A stretch of 64,000 nucleotides of DNA, from the NCBI RefSeq assembly GCF_009496535.1, contig NZ_WIDL01000019.1, forward strand, positions 1-64,000. The letters run 5' to 3'. How positions within the stretch are numbered: position 1 is the first letter of the stretch; every line of letters starts with the position of its first letter. The position numbers and the translations under genes were made by a program. The notes under the pieces are model-generated. The model was not told the origin of the DNA. It did not search any database and saw nothing but the letters and a program-made list of their open reading frames with translations. The DNA is from Stenotrophomonas sp. MYb238 (GTDB lineage: Bacteria > Pseudomonadota > Gammaproteobacteria > Xanthomonadales > Xanthomonadaceae). Shown in pieces: positions 1 through 12,966 of the stretch.

Positions 1-62
1 CCACAACCCCCGCCCCCCCGCCGCGCCCACCCTGTGCCCCGTCTCCACACGAGGATGGGCCC

Positions 63-1391
63 ATGACTTCCCTGAAACTGTTGTTGCGCTTCGCCGTGGT
101 CGGCGGGCTGGTAGTGCTGCTGCTGGTTCCCCTGCTGCTGATCCGCGGCACCATCGCCGAACGCGAGCGTTACCGCGACCAGGCCATCGAGCGGGTCGCG
201 CAGAGCCGTGCCGGCGCGCAGTCGCTGATCGGCCCGGTGCGGGTGCTGCCGTGGACGCAGCAGCGCGAGGTCGAGGTGGTCGAGGCCGGCCTGCGCAAGA
301 CCGAGCTGCAGACCGAGCACGGCTACGACCTGCAGATGCCGCGGCAGCTGCGCGTGCAGGGCGAGATGCGCCCGGACGAACGCCGCGTCGGCCTGTTCCG
401 GGTGCCGGTGTACAGCTGGCACGCGCGCCTGCAGGCCGAGTTCGCCGACGCGGCCTATGCCGCCACGCCCGGCCGGGTCTACGGCCAGCCCTACCTGGCG
501 CTGGGTATCGCCGACGTGCGCGGCCTGGTCGGCACCCCGAACCTGCGCGTGGACGGGCGCGCGCTGCCGCTGCGGGCCGGCTCGCGGGCGCTGGAGCGCA
601 CTTCCAAGGGACTGCATGCCGCGCTGCTGCCGCTGGCCGATCCGCACCAGGGCACCCTGGCCGAGGGGCGCAGGGTCGAGCTGGAGTTCGTGCTGGACGG
701 CACGCGTTCGCTGTCGGTGGTGCCGGTGGGCGACGACACCCGCGTGGCGCTGTCCTCGCCGTGGCCGCATCCCCTGTTCGGCGGCAGCTTCCTGCCCAAC
801 GAGCGCAGCGTCGACGATGCCGGCTTCAAGGCCGACTGGGCGGTGTCCTCGCTGGCCTCGGCCGCACAGGACCAGCTGCGCCGCAGCCTGCGCGGCGAGG
901 GCGGCGGCGTCGAGGCGCTGGAGGTGGCGCTGGTCGATCCGGTCGATGTCTATACCCAGGCCGACCGCGCCAGCAAGTACGGCATCCTGTTCGTGCTGCT
1001 GACCTTCGTCGGTTTCGTGCTGTTCGAGCTGATCAAGCGCCTGAAGATCCACCCGCTGCAATACCTGCTGGTCGGCCTGGCGCTGGCGATCTTCTTCCTG
1101 CTGCTGCTGAGCCTGTCCGAGCACATCGCCTTCTGGCAGGCCTACCTGGTGTCCGCGGCGGCCTGCATCGGTTTGCAGGGCTACTACCTGTCCGGCGTGC
1201 TGCACAGCTGGAAGCGCGGCTTGGGCTTTTCCACCATGCTGACCCTGCTGTACGGCGTTCTCTACGTGCTGCTGGCCTCGGAGAACAACGCGCTGCTGAT
1301 GGGTTCGCTGCTGCTGTTCGGGATCCTGGCGGCGATCATGTGGATCACCCGCAAGGTGGACTGGTACGACGTCGGCAGCAGCCTGCGGTGA
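63..1391 (+). CDS. creD: CreD family inner-membrane protein
   Basis: This 442-residue protein matches the CreD (cell envelope integrity) family in layout. It has one N-terminal membrane segment (about residues 8-28), a large soluble loop of some 270 residues facing the periplasm, and a C-terminal bundle of about five membrane helices (about 300-430). In other bacteria CreD belongs to the CreBC regulon and is linked to envelope integrity and beta-lactam response; its biochemical activity is unsettled. The ATG follows a GAGGA ribosome site in the first 60 bases. No creB or creC is visible, but the window starts just upstream, so they may lie outside. The next small reading frame starts within the stop codon of this gene, suggesting translational coupling. 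Confidence 0.9.
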   Translation: MTSLKLLLRFAVVGGLVVLLLVPLLLIRGTIAERERYRDQAIERVAQSRAGAQSLIGPVRVLPWTQQREVEVVEAGLRKTELQTEHGYDLQMPRQLRVQGEMRPDERRVGLFRVPVYSWHARLQAEFADAAYAATPGRVYGQPYLALGIADVRGLVGTPNLRVDGRALPLRAGSRALERTSKGLHAALLPLADPHQGTLAEGRRVELEFVLDGTRSLSVVPVGDDTRVALSSPWPHPLFGGSFLPNERSVDDAGFKADWAVSSLASAAQDQLRRSLRGEGGGVEALEVALVDPVDVYTQADRASKYGILFVLLTFVGFVLFELIKRLKIHPLQYLLVGLALAIFFLLLLSLSEHIAFWQAYLVSAAACIGLQGYYLSGVLHSWKRGLGFSTMLTLLYGVLYVLLASENNALLMGSLLLFGILAAIMWITRKVDWYDVGSSLR

Positions 1392-1777
1392 ACGCGATGC
1401 GGCTGCACGCACGGGTATTCCGGCGGCTGCGGCAACTGCTGCCGCCGGGCTTGGCAGGGGTGGGGCTGCGGCTGGAGCGCGGCGGTAGCTGGTCCGCTTC
1501 CCCGCTGGCCGCACTGGCATTGGGAACGGCCGCACGCCACGGTTGCCTGCGCCTGCGACTGGATGCCGTGCTGGCGGAACGGATCCGCCAGCACGGCGCC
1601 GCCGGCCTGCCCGCGCTGGACGGCGCAGGCCGCTGGCGGGCGCTGGGCCGCCGCGGCCTGCGCTTCAAGGCGGTGCTGGGGAACCCGCGGCAGGTGGTGG
1701 TGTGCGATGCCCTGCACGAACGCCTGTGGCTGCTGTGGCGCGAGCCGGGAGCGGCGCGTTGCGCACGCGGATATTGA
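1388..1777 (+). CDS. Small hypothetical protein coupled to creD
   Basis: A 129-residue frame starts at a GTG that overlaps the creD stop (GTGA); an in-frame ATG at 1397 is the alternative start. The protein is rich in Arg, Leu and Ala, has no signal peptide or clear membrane helix, and ends in a short Trp-rich stretch (LWLLWREP). I recognise no family. Support is the overlap with creD and third-position GC bias consistent with coding. It could be a creD-linked accessory gene or a chance frame in GC-rich DNA. Confidence 0.5.
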   Translation: MNAMRLHARVFRRLRQLLPPGLAGVGLRLERGGSWSASPLAALALGTAARHGCLRLRLDAVLAERIRQHGAAGLPALDGAGRWRALGRRGLRFKAVLGNPRQVVVCDALHERLWLLWREPGAARCARGY

Positions 1778-1799
1778 AGCGCCGGCAGGCCGGGGCGTG

Positions 1800-1964
1800 A
1801 TGCGTTTCCATCACGCCCCGGCGTTGCTGGCGGTGGTCGCGTTGCCGCTGCTGGCCGGCGTGGCGGCCGCCATCGGCGCGGGTTGCAGCAGGGGTCCGGC
1901 CGTCGGCGTGGCGGTGTCGGCGCTGGCGTCGGCCTTCGCCAGCGTCGTGCCGGCTATGCAGTGA
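1800..1964 (+). CDS. Possible small hydrophobic protein
   Basis: A 54-codon frame beginning MRFHHAPALLAVVALPLLAG encodes one or two hydrophobic segments, such as a small membrane protein would have. There is no convincing ribosome site and no recognised family. It fills part of the otherwise empty stretch 1778-2159, where I see nothing else. High GC makes chance frames of this length common, so this is tentative. Confidence 0.2.
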   Translation: MRFHHAPALLAVVALPLLAGVAAAIGAGCSRGPAVGVAVSALASAFASVVPAMQ

Positions 1965-2159
1965 TGCTCGGCATCGTGGTATTTCGCCTGGCGATGCCGC
2001 TGCTGCTTACCGCGACGGTGCGCGGGACCCTGCGGCGTACGACGCTGTCCACCGGACCGGGCGCGATGGCCGCGACGGATGCCTCGTCCCGGACGGGGAG
2101 GGCAGCGCCTTCGCCGGCTGCGGCCGAGGCGCAGTGCAGCGCAGGGCTAGAATTCCGCC

Positions 2160-2765
2160 ATGGACACCGCTCCCACCGTCGCCGCCCTGCGCGGCCCCGA
2201 ACTGCTGCCGGTACTGGACGACGTGGCGCGCCTGCGCATCGGCGTGTTCAACCACTGGCCCTACCTGTACCAGGGCAGTCTGGACTACGAACGCGACTAC
2301 CTGGCCGCCTATGCGGCCACGCCGGATGCGGTGTGCGTGGTGGCGCGCGCTGGCGGCGAGATCGTCGGCGCTTCGACCGGCCTGCCCTTGCTGGACGACG
2401 GCCCGGCCTTCCGCCAGCCGTTCGAGGCGGCCGGCATCGACCCGGCGCGGGTGTTCTATTTCGGCGAGTCGGTGCTGCTGCCGGCATGGCGCGGGCGCGG
2501 CATCGGCCATGCCTTCTTCGACGCGCGCGAGGCGCATGCGCGCGCGCTCGGACGCTTCGTGATGACCGCCTTCTGCGCGGTGGACCGCGATGGCGACGAC
2601 CCGCGCCGGCCCGCCGGCCATCGCGACAACGACGTGTTCTGGCGCAGGCGCGGCTATGCGCGCCAGCCGGGCATGACCATGCACCTGCGCTGGGAAGAAG
2701 TCGGCCGCGGCGAGGTATCGCATCCGCTCACGTTCTGGACCCGCGCCCTGGAGCCTGCCGCATGA
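2160..2765 (+). CDS. GNAT family N-acetyltransferase
   Basis: A 201-residue acyl-CoA-dependent acetyltransferase. The acetyl-CoA pyrophosphate-binding motif A is visible as RGRGIGHAFF at residues 111-120, preceded by the beta-strand FYFGESVLLP and followed by the usual alpha helix (DAREAHARAL). The C-terminal part carries the FWRRRGY element common in GNAT proteins. The substrate cannot be read from sequence. The stop codon overlaps the ATG of the next gene (ATGA), so the two are translated as a pair; the partner is a carbon-nitrogen hydrolase, suggesting a shared small-molecule amide or amine substrate. Confidence 0.85.
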   Translation: MDTAPTVAALRGPELLPVLDDVARLRIGVFNHWPYLYQGSLDYERDYLAAYAATPDAVCVVARAGGEIVGASTGLPLLDDGPAFRQPFEAAGIDPARVFYFGESVLLPAWRGRGIGHAFFDAREAHARALGRFVMTAFCAVDRDGDDPRRPAGHRDNDVFWRRRGYARQPGMTMHLRWEEVGRGEVSHPLTFWTRALEPAA

Positions 2766-3661
2766 AGATCGCCGTCGCCCGCTACGAGATCGGCGCTCCG
2801 GCGGATTTCGCTGCCTTCGCCCGGCGCCAGCGCCGGGAGCTGGCCGAGGCTGCGGCCGCCGGCGCACGCATCGCGGTGCTGCCGGAATACCTGTCGCTGG
2901 AACTGGCGGCCACCTTCGCCCCGGACATCCAGCGCGACCTGCCGGCCTCGCTGGCCGCGATCCAGCGTTACCGCCAGCCGTGGCTGGAACTGTTCGCCGG
3001 CCTGGCCCGCGAACTGGACATGCACGTGGTCGCCGGCAGCTTCCTGCTCGACACCGGCGGCGGCCGCTACCGCAACCGCTGCGACTGGCTGACGCCGCAG
3101 GGCGCGCCGCTGTGGCAGGACAAGCTGCAGCTCACCGGCTTCGAGAAGGCCACCGGGCTGATCGACGGCGGCGATGCGCTGAAGGTGTTCGAGATCGACG
3201 GCATCCGCGCCGGCGTGGCGGTCTGCTACGACAGCGAGTTCCCGCTGCCGGTGCGCGCGCAGTACGAGGCCGGCGCGCGGCTGCTGGTGGTGCCCAGCTG
3301 CACCGATACCGACGCCGGCGCCACCCGCGTGCGCGTGGGCTGCCTGGCGCGGGCGCTGGAGAACCGCATGTTCGTGGCGCAGTCGGTGACGGCCGGGCTG
3401 GCCGGCTGGAGTCCCGCGCTGGACGTCAACACCGGGCAGGCGGCGGTATACGCGCCGATGGACCGCGGCTTTCCGGACGACGGCGTGCTGGCGCGGACCG
3501 CCGACGGCCAGCGCTGGGCGGTCGCCGAACTGGATTTCGCCGCGTTCGAGGCCGGCCGCGCGCAGGCGCAGGTCGCCAACGACCGCGACTGGCCGGACCA
3601 GTGGCAGCCGGCGCTGCAGCGCGCGATGCTGTCCCCGGCCGGTAGCGACCCCGCACCGTAG
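2762..3661 (+). CDS. Carbon-nitrogen hydrolase (nitrilase superfamily)
   Basis: A 299-residue cytoplasmic amidohydrolase with the full Glu-Lys-Cys triad of the nitrilase superfamily: E42 in LPEYLS, K121 in WQDKLQL and C155 in VAVCYDSEFP. Length and motif spacing are normal for an omega-amidase or aliphatic amidase-like member, but the substrate is unknown. The start overlaps the stop of the GNAT gene by four bases. The TAG stop codon is supplied by the first bases of a REP element (GTAGGAGC), so the present C-terminus is set by a repeat insertion. No promoter is evident of its own. Confidence 0.88.
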   Translation: MKIAVARYEIGAPADFAAFARRQRRELAEAAAAGARIAVLPEYLSLELAATFAPDIQRDLPASLAAIQRYRQPWLELFAGLARELDMHVVAGSFLLDTGGGRYRNRCDWLTPQGAPLWQDKLQLTGFEKATGLIDGGDALKVFEIDGIRAGVAVCYDSEFPLPVRAQYEAGARLLVVPSCTDTDAGATRVRVGCLARALENRMFVAQSVTAGLAGWSPALDVNTGQAAVYAPMDRGFPDDGVLARTADGQRWAVAELDFAAFEAGRAQAQVANDRDWPDQWQPALQRAMLSPAGSDPAP

Positions 3662-3726
3662 GAGCGGCTTCAGCCGCGAAGGGGACTTCGCAGGCAAAGC
3701 CCCATCGCAGCTGAAGCCGCTCCTAC
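3658..3726. repeat. REP hairpin (copy 1)
   Basis: Inverted pair of the family repeat: GTAGGAGCGGCTTCAGCCGC on the left arm and GCTGAAGCCGCTCCTAC on the right, with a variable centre. It overlaps the stop codon of the preceding gene. Such elements act as transcript-end stabilisers or attenuators in related bacteria. Confidence 0.9.
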
Positions 3727-3836
3727 CGGAAGCGGGGCGGGGTTCACCACATCCATGACCATTGGCCGGCTCGGCGGCCCCCGGCGCTGGCTAGACTCGG
3801 GCCTTTGTCGTGAGTGGCCACGGGCCGGGGGAAGTG

Positions 3837-5429
3837 ATGATCAAGCGGTGCTTGCTGGTATTGGGCATGGGGCTGGCGTTCGCGGGCGGCGCGGGCGCGG
3901 CCGAGCAGGTGGACCTGGACATGGTGGGCAAGATCCGCCAGGAAGCGTTCCACCGCTCGCAGGTGATGGACACGTTCTCCTACCTCACCGAAAGCATCGG
4001 CCCGCGCCTGACCAACTCGCCGGCCATGGCCCGCGCCAACGACTGGACCCGGCAGAAGTTCGGCGAATGGGGCCTGGCCGACGCGCATGACGAGGCCTTC
4101 GACGGCTTCGGCCGCGGCTGGGAGTTCGAATCGGCCAGCGTGGAGATGCTGGAGCCGCGCCTGACCCAGCTGTACGCGCTGCCCAAGGCGTGGACGCCGG
4201 GCACCAACGGCACCGTGGAAGGCGAGGTGATCAAGGTCGACATCAAGAAGCTGGCCGACCTGGAGAAGTACAAGGGCAAGCTGCGCGGCAAGATCCTGCT
4301 GCTGGGCGATGCGCGCGAGTACAAGCGCGGCACCGAGGCCGATTCGCACCGCCACGACGCCACCTCGCTGGAAGGACTGCAGGAATTCACCATTCCAAAG
4401 TCCATGGACAAGGACCGCGCCAAGCGCATCAAGGAATACGGCGAACGCCAGGAACTGGCGCGCGCCACCAATGCCTTCCTCGCCGAGGAAGGCGCGCTGG
4501 CGGCGATCAGCATCAGCGGCTGGGACAACGGCATCATCCGCGTCGGCGGCGGCGGTTCGCGCAAGGCCGGCGAGCCGGTGGGCATTCCCGAGCTGGCGAT
4601 GATCGCCGAGCACTACAACCAGCTGGCGCGCGCGCTCGAGCGCAAGCAGCCGGTGAAACTGCGGGTCAACGTCGATGCGCGCTTCACCGACGAGACCGAC
4701 CAGCCGGGCCACAACACGGTCGCCGAGATCCGCGGCAGCAGCAAGGCCGACGAGATCGTGATGCTGGGCGCGCACATGGATTCCTGGCACACCGGCACCG
4801 GCGCGGCCGACAACGCCGCCGGCGTGGCGGTGATGATGGAGGCCATGCGCATCCTCAAGGCGGTGGGCGCCAAGCCCAAGCGCACCATCCGCGTGGCGCT
4901 GTGGAGCGGCGAGGAGCAGGGGCTGATCGGCTCGCAGGCCTACGTGGCCAGGCACTTCGCGCACTATCCGGAACCCACCGACCCGGCGCAGAAGGCGCTG
5001 CCGGCCTCGCTGCGCGAGCCGACCGGCCCGCTGCAGAAGCTGCGCGACTACGAGAAGTTCTCCGTGTACTTCAACATGGACAACGGTTCGGGCCGCTTCC
5101 GCGGCATCTACGCGCAGGAGAACATCGCCGCGATGCCGATCTTCGAGGCGTGGCTGAAGCCGTTCAACGACGTCGGCGCGTCCACCGTGGTCACCCGCAA
5201 CACCGGCAGCACCGACCACATCAGCTTCGACCGCGTGGGCCTGCCGGGCTTCCAGTTCATCCAGGACCGACTGGACTACTTCAGCAACGTCCACCACAGC
5301 AACCTGGATACCTGGGACCACGCCGAGCCGGAAGACCTGAAGCAGGCCGCGGCGATCGTCGCCTCGTTCGTCTACAACGCCGCCATGCGCGAGGAAAAGA
5401 TGCCGCGCAAGCCGCTGCTGGAAGACTGA
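3837..5429 (+). CDS. Secreted M28 family zinc peptidase
   Basis: A 530-residue exported aminopeptidase-like enzyme. It begins with a signal peptide (MIKRCLLVLG to about residue 22, cut after AGAA). Metal and catalytic residues of family M28 are visible: H313 and D315 in GAHMDS, bridging D325 in AADNAAG, catalytic E359 and ligand E360 in SGEEQGL, D415 in NMDNGSG and H487 in VHHSN. A PA-like insert occupies about residues 130-260. The ATG at 3837 follows a GGGGAAG ribosome site; an upstream in-frame start would spoil the signal peptide. It stands alone, between a REP element and a hairpin, and probably digests peptides in the periplasm or outside the cell. Confidence 0.9.
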   Translation: MIKRCLLVLGMGLAFAGGAGAAEQVDLDMVGKIRQEAFHRSQVMDTFSYLTESIGPRLTNSPAMARANDWTRQKFGEWGLADAHDEAFDGFGRGWEFESASVEMLEPRLTQLYALPKAWTPGTNGTVEGEVIKVDIKKLADLEKYKGKLRGKILLLGDAREYKRGTEADSHRHDATSLEGLQEFTIPKSMDKDRAKRIKEYGERQELARATNAFLAEEGALAAISISGWDNGIIRVGGGGSRKAGEPVGIPELAMIAEHYNQLARALERKQPVKLRVNVDARFTDETDQPGHNTVAEIRGSSKADEIVMLGAHMDSWHTGTGAADNAAGVAVMMEAMRILKAVGAKPKRTIRVALWSGEEQGLIGSQAYVARHFAHYPEPTDPAQKALPASLREPTGPLQKLRDYEKFSVYFNMDNGSGRFRGIYAQENIAAMPIFEAWLKPFNDVGASTVVTRNTGSTDHISFDRVGLPGFQFIQDRLDYFSNVHHSNLDTWDHAEPEDLKQAAAIVASFVYNAAMREEKMPRKPLLED

Positions 5430-5446
5430 GCGCGCTGCAACAGGGA

Positions 5447-5481
5447 AACGACGAAGGGCCGCACTGCGGCCCTTCGTCGTT
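5447..5481. terminator. Hairpin terminator after the M28 peptidase gene
   Basis: A 17-bp perfect stem, AACGACGAAGGGCCGCA and its complement, with a one-base loop lies 17 bases past the stop codon. There is no long T run, so termination strength is uncertain, but the hairpin could work in both directions between convergent genes. Confidence 0.7.
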
Positions 5482-5550
5482 CTGCGGCGGGGTGGCGCCC
5501 GGCCGCAGGTTGGGCAGGAACTTTCATGCGACAGGAAGTCAATGCTTGTG

Positions 5551-5587
5551 CGCACCGGCACCGGCACCGGCACCGGCACCGGTACCG
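5551..5587. repeat. Hexanucleotide microsatellite (CACCGG)n
   Basis: About six tandem copies of a CACCGG/GGCACC hexamer, the last with one substitution, lie in the intergenic region between the convergent peptidase and membrane-protein genes. No coding role is apparent. Confidence 0.85.
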
Positions 5588-5685
5588 ACCACGGTGCGCA
5601 TCTGCCTGCAGCAGCGGGCCGTGCCGGTGATCGCCCTCCTGCGCGGAGCATGCGCCGGCAGTGCGGGCTCCCCCCGAAGGCGGCA

Positions 5686-6087
5686 CTACCCGGCGGTATT
5701 CCGCGCAGCGCGGTGGACGCCGGCCAGCTTGAACGCGAGCGCGGTGCCAACATAGCCGCTGCCGGTCAGCAGCAGGTTCCACAGGACGCGGCCGAGCGGG
5801 CGGGTCGTGCCATGGGCGAAGGCGTCGACCACGGCGATGGCGGCCGGATGGAGCACGCGCCGCACGAAGAGCGCGGCGCACGGCGCGACCCGTTCCCGGT
5901 AGACGTCGAGCACCTGCAGGCCCGCCAGGCCCAGCAGCAGTTCCAGGCCGAGCGTGTCGAGCAGCGGAACCAGCAGGCGCAGTTCCGGGTGGCTGATGAA
6001 GGCAAGGATCAGCAGCCAGGTGAGGATCTGGAAGACGCGCTTCCAGACGTTCCGGTTCCTGAAAAGCGCATGCATGGCGGGTCCCAT
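5686..6087 (-). CDS. Small hypothetical membrane protein
   Basis: About 133 residues with three or four hydrophobic helices: VFQILTWLLILAFI near the N-terminus, a Leu-rich run (LLDTLGLELLLGLAGL) in the middle and LGRVLWNLLLTGSGYVGTALAF near the end. I chose the ATG reading MGPAMHALF; a later ATG at 6075 is possible, and the upstream AAGGA fits the first better. No family is recognised. It follows the thioesterase and uvrA on the same strand with about 75 bases between, so it may be the last gene of that unit. Confidence 0.55.
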   Translation of the reverse strand: MGPAMHALFRNRNVWKRVFQILTWLLILAFISHPELRLLVPLLDTLGLELLLGLAGLQVLDVYRERVAPCAALFVRRVLHPAAIAVVDAFAHGTTRPLGRVLWNLLLTGSGYVGTALAFKLAGVHRAARNTAG

Positions 6088-6162
6088 CGCGTGTCTCGAT
6101 CCTTCGCGCGCGCCAGTGGCGCACACATCGTGTCTTCCCGCTCCGGGGAAGACGGCCAGGGC

Positions 6163-6569
6163 TCAGCTCGACGCGGCGCGCACCGCTTCGGGCAGCGGCG
6201 CGCTCCTGCCGGTCTGGGTATCCATCCACACCACCACCACGTTGCCGTCGGAGTACAGCTTGCTCTCGTCCTTCTGGTCGACGATGCGGTGGCCGATGGT
6301 CACGCTGCTGTTGCCCAGCCGCTCGACGAACAGCTCCACGACGATGTCGTTGGGCCACTCGATCGGCAGGCGGTAGTTGATGTTGGTGTTGGCCACCACC
6401 GGCGCGATGCGGTCGCTCATCGACACGCCTTCCACGCCCAGCATCCAGCGCACGCGGGCTTCTTCCAGGTAGGACACGTACTTGGCGTTGTTGACGTGGC
6501 CCATCGCGTCCATGTCGCGCCAGCGCACGCTGATCGGCACGCGGGCCAGGTGCTTGTGTTCGGTGCTCA

Positions 6570-6570
<1 letters not shown>
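6163..6570 (-). CDS. Acyl-CoA thioesterase, hotdog fold (4HBT)
   Basis: A 135-residue single hotdog-domain thioesterase. The 4HBT signature is visible near the N-terminus (VRWRDMDAMGHVNNAKYVSY), with the Asp of RDMDAMGH as the expected active-site acid and the helix YLEEARVRWM following. It resembles the YbgC/FadM-like group that hydrolyses acyl-CoAs in the cytoplasm; exact chain-length preference is not readable. Its ATG shares one base with the uvrA stop codon (TGATG), so it is translationally coupled to uvrA, although no functional link is obvious. Confidence 0.88.
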
Positions 6571-9527
<2,957 letters not shown>

Positions 9528-9718
9528 GGGGAGTCCGGTCTTGGCCGCGGCCGGCGGAACCGGGCGCGGCGGGGCAAGGAGGGTGCAGCTGACGGCAGTC
9601 GATCAGCCTAACGAGCTTGCGATTTGGGGGCAATTGCCGGAATTGCCAGCGCTCGCGCGGGCCTGCGGCCGCGGCGCAGGCCATTGTTCAGGCACGGTTT
9701 TCCGGCCGGAGGGGTGGC

Positions 9719-9748
9719 TTGACCCGGGAAATGCAATGCCGGTAAAAT
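9719..9748 (+). promoter_or_regulatory. Sigma-70 promoter for rplU-rpmA
   Basis: A near-consensus pair, TTGACC at 9719-9724 and TAAAAT at 9743-9748, with an 18-base spacer. It would start transcription about 55 bases upstream of rplU. Confidence 0.75.
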
Positions 9749-9811
9749 CCCGCTTCTGTCCGCCCCCGATGGCGTGGCAGATCCCAAGAATAACTACAGA
9801 AGAGACATCCC

Positions 9812-10120
9812 ATGTATGCAGTCCTGGTAACTGGCGGCAAGCAGTACCGCGTCGCGCAGGGTGAAACCCTCCGCGTTGAGAAGCTCGAGGCCGAAGCCGG
9901 CAGCGAGATCAAGTTCGACACCGTCCTGATGCTCGGCGATGCCGACGGCATCAAGATCGGCGATGCCCTGAAGGGCGCTTCGGTGACCGCCAAGATCGTG
10001 GCCCACGGCCGCGCCGACAAGGTGAAGATCATCAAGTTCCGCCGGCGCAAGCACCACATGAAGCGCCAGGGCCACCGCCAGTACTACACCGAAATCGAAA
10101 TCACCGGCATCGCCGGCTAA
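9812..10120 (+). CDS. rplU: Large-subunit ribosomal protein L21
   Basis: A 102-residue L21 protein, starting [14 protein letters not shown] and containing the basic, conserved [13 protein letters not shown] segment that contacts 23S rRNA. It has the normal length of bacterial L21. It heads the rplU-rpmA unit, which here is followed by a lipoprotein gene and obgE. The promoter at 9719-9748 lies directly upstream. Confidence 0.98.
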   Translation: MYAVLVTGGKQYRVAQGETLRVEKLEAEAGSEIKFDTVLMLGDADGIKIGDALKGASVTAKIVAHGRADKVKIIKFRRRKHHMKRQGHRQYYTEIEITGIAG

Positions 10121-10137
10121 TCCAAGGAGAATCCGTC

Positions 10138-10398
10138 ATGGCACATAAAAAGGGCGTAGGCTCCTCGCGCAACGGCCGCGACTCCAACCCGAAGTACCTG
10201 GGCGTCAAGATCTTCGGCGGCCAGGCCATCGAAGCCGGCAACATCATCGTGCGTCAGCGCGGCACCCAGTTCCACCCGGGCGCCGGCGTCGGCCTGGGTC
10301 GTGACCACACGCTGTTCGCGCTGGTCGACGGCAAGGTCGAGTTCTCGGTGAAGGGCGCCAACAAGCGCCGTACCGTCAGCGTCGTCGCGGAAGTCTGA
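10138..10398 (+). CDS. rpmA: Large-subunit ribosomal protein L27
   Basis: An 86-residue L27, starting [16 protein letters not shown], whose N-terminal arm reaches the peptidyl-transferase centre. The AAGGAGA ribosome site lies just upstream, 17 bases after the rplU stop. Length and sequence are standard; there is no N-terminal extension of the kind processed in Firmicutes. Confidence 0.98.
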   Translation: MAHKKGVGSSRNGRDSNPKYLGVKIFGGQAIEAGNIIVRQRGTQFHPGAGVGLGRDHTLFALVDGKVEFSVKGANKRRTVSVVAEV

Positions 10399-10447
10399 TC
10401 TCCCGCACGCGCAGGCGCCCAGGCCACGGCGTGGGCGCCGCCGACGA

Positions 10448-10469
10448 AAGCCCCGCTTCGGCGGGGCTT
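10448..10469 (+). terminator. Hairpin terminator after rpmA
   Basis: A nine-bp stem AAGCCCCGC / GCGGGGCTT closed by a TTCG tetraloop, followed by a short T-rich stretch. It should reduce read-through from the ribosomal protein genes into the lipoprotein gene and obgE. Confidence 0.8.
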
Positions 10470-10516
10470 GTCGTTTCCAGGTGGTCCACGGTTTCGCGTA
10501 CGGGCAGGAGGCAGGG

Positions 10517-12365
<1,849 letters not shown>

Positions 12366-12390
12366 GGCCGCGCCCGCCGCGGCGCGCAGG

Positions 12391-12414
12391 AAAACCCGGC
12401 CATGGCCGGGTTTT
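12391..12414. terminator. Terminator after obgE
   Basis: A perfect 24-base palindrome, AAAACCCGGCCA and its complement, gives a stem with A and T tails on both sides and so could end transcription in either direction. Confidence 0.85.
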
Positions 12415-12447
12415 CCGTTTCCGCCGGGCGCAGCGGCGTTTCGTTTC

Positions 12448-12514
12448 GTAGGAGCGGCTTCAGCCGCGATGGGGCCTTCCCGGGAAAGCCCCTCGCGGCT
12501 GAAGCCGCTCCTAC
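12448..12514. repeat. REP hairpin (copy 2)
   Basis: Inverted pair GTAGGAGCGGCTTCAGCCGC ... GCGGCTGAAGCCGCTCCTAC with an internal GGGGCCTTCCCGGGAAAGCCCC. The palindrome extends outward by TTTC/GAAA. It separates two convergent terminators, those of obgE and rpsT. Confidence 0.9.
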
Positions 12515-12532
12515 GAAAGATCCGGGCAACAA

Positions 12533-12556
12533 AAAACCCGGCCTGGGCCGGGTTTT
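12533..12556 (-). terminator. Terminator of rpsT
   Basis: Stem AAAACCCGGCC / GGCCGGGTTTT with a two-base loop. Read on the minus strand it is followed by a run of T residues, the classical intrinsic terminator for rpsT. Confidence 0.88.
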
Positions 12557-12596
12557 CTGCGGCGGGAACCTTGCGGCTCCCGGTGAATCGCCCGGA

Positions 12597-12866
12597 TCAG
12601 GCGGCCTTGAGGGCCTTGATGCGGTCGTTCAGGCGGCTCTTGTGACGGGCAGCCTTGTTCTTGTGGATCAGGCCGCGCGCGCTGAAGCGATCCAGGATCG
12701 GCTGGGCAACGGCGAAGGCGGCTTCGGCGCCAGCGGCATCGTTGGCGTCCAGCGCCTTGATCACTTTCTTGACAGCGGTGCGCAGCATCGAGCGCTGAGC
12801 CACGTTGCGCGCGTTGCGCACAACGGTCTGCTTGGCGCGCTTCTTGGCGGACTTGATATTGGCCAC
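12597..12866 (-). CDS. rpsT: Small-subunit ribosomal protein S20
   Basis: An 89-residue S20, beginning (f)[14 protein letters not shown], which binds 16S rRNA early in 30S assembly. The start is GTG, read from the conserved ANIKSAKKR beginning; an upstream ATG would add an unrelated 16-residue leader. An AGGA site precedes it. In Escherichia coli rpsT also uses a non-AUG start, linked to translational autocontrol, and the GTG here may play the same part. It is divergent from murJ and has its own promoter and terminator. Confidence 0.97.
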   Translation of the reverse strand: MANIKSAKKRAKQTVVRNARNVAQRSMLRTAVKKVIKALDANDAAGAEAAFAVAQPILDRFSARGLIHKNKAARHKSRLNDRIKALKAA

Positions 12867-12913
12867 GGTGGTGGTTTCCTGAAAATCGGTATGGTGGGAA
12901 CAGCAAGCACGCA

Positions 12914-12942
12914 AGTATGATGGCTGGACGAATGAACGTCAA
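12914..12942 (-). promoter_or_regulatory. Sigma-70 promoter of rpsT
   Basis: On the minus strand, TTGACG at 12942-12937 and CATACT at 12919-12914 are separated by 17 bases, about 50 bases upstream of the rpsT start. Confidence 0.65.
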
Positions 12943-12966
12943 GTCGAGTTGTCAAGGGGGCCGTGG

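Noticed and set aside
1964-2159. Second small hydrophobic frame after 1800-1964 (MLGIVVFRLAMPLLLT)
   Set aside because: It runs on without a stop through the GNAT gene into the frame of the hydrolase, so it has no gene-like end.
9528-9700. LexA-type operator upstream of uvrA
   Set aside because: No convincing palindrome of a LexA type could be found by eye, so SOS control is not claimed.
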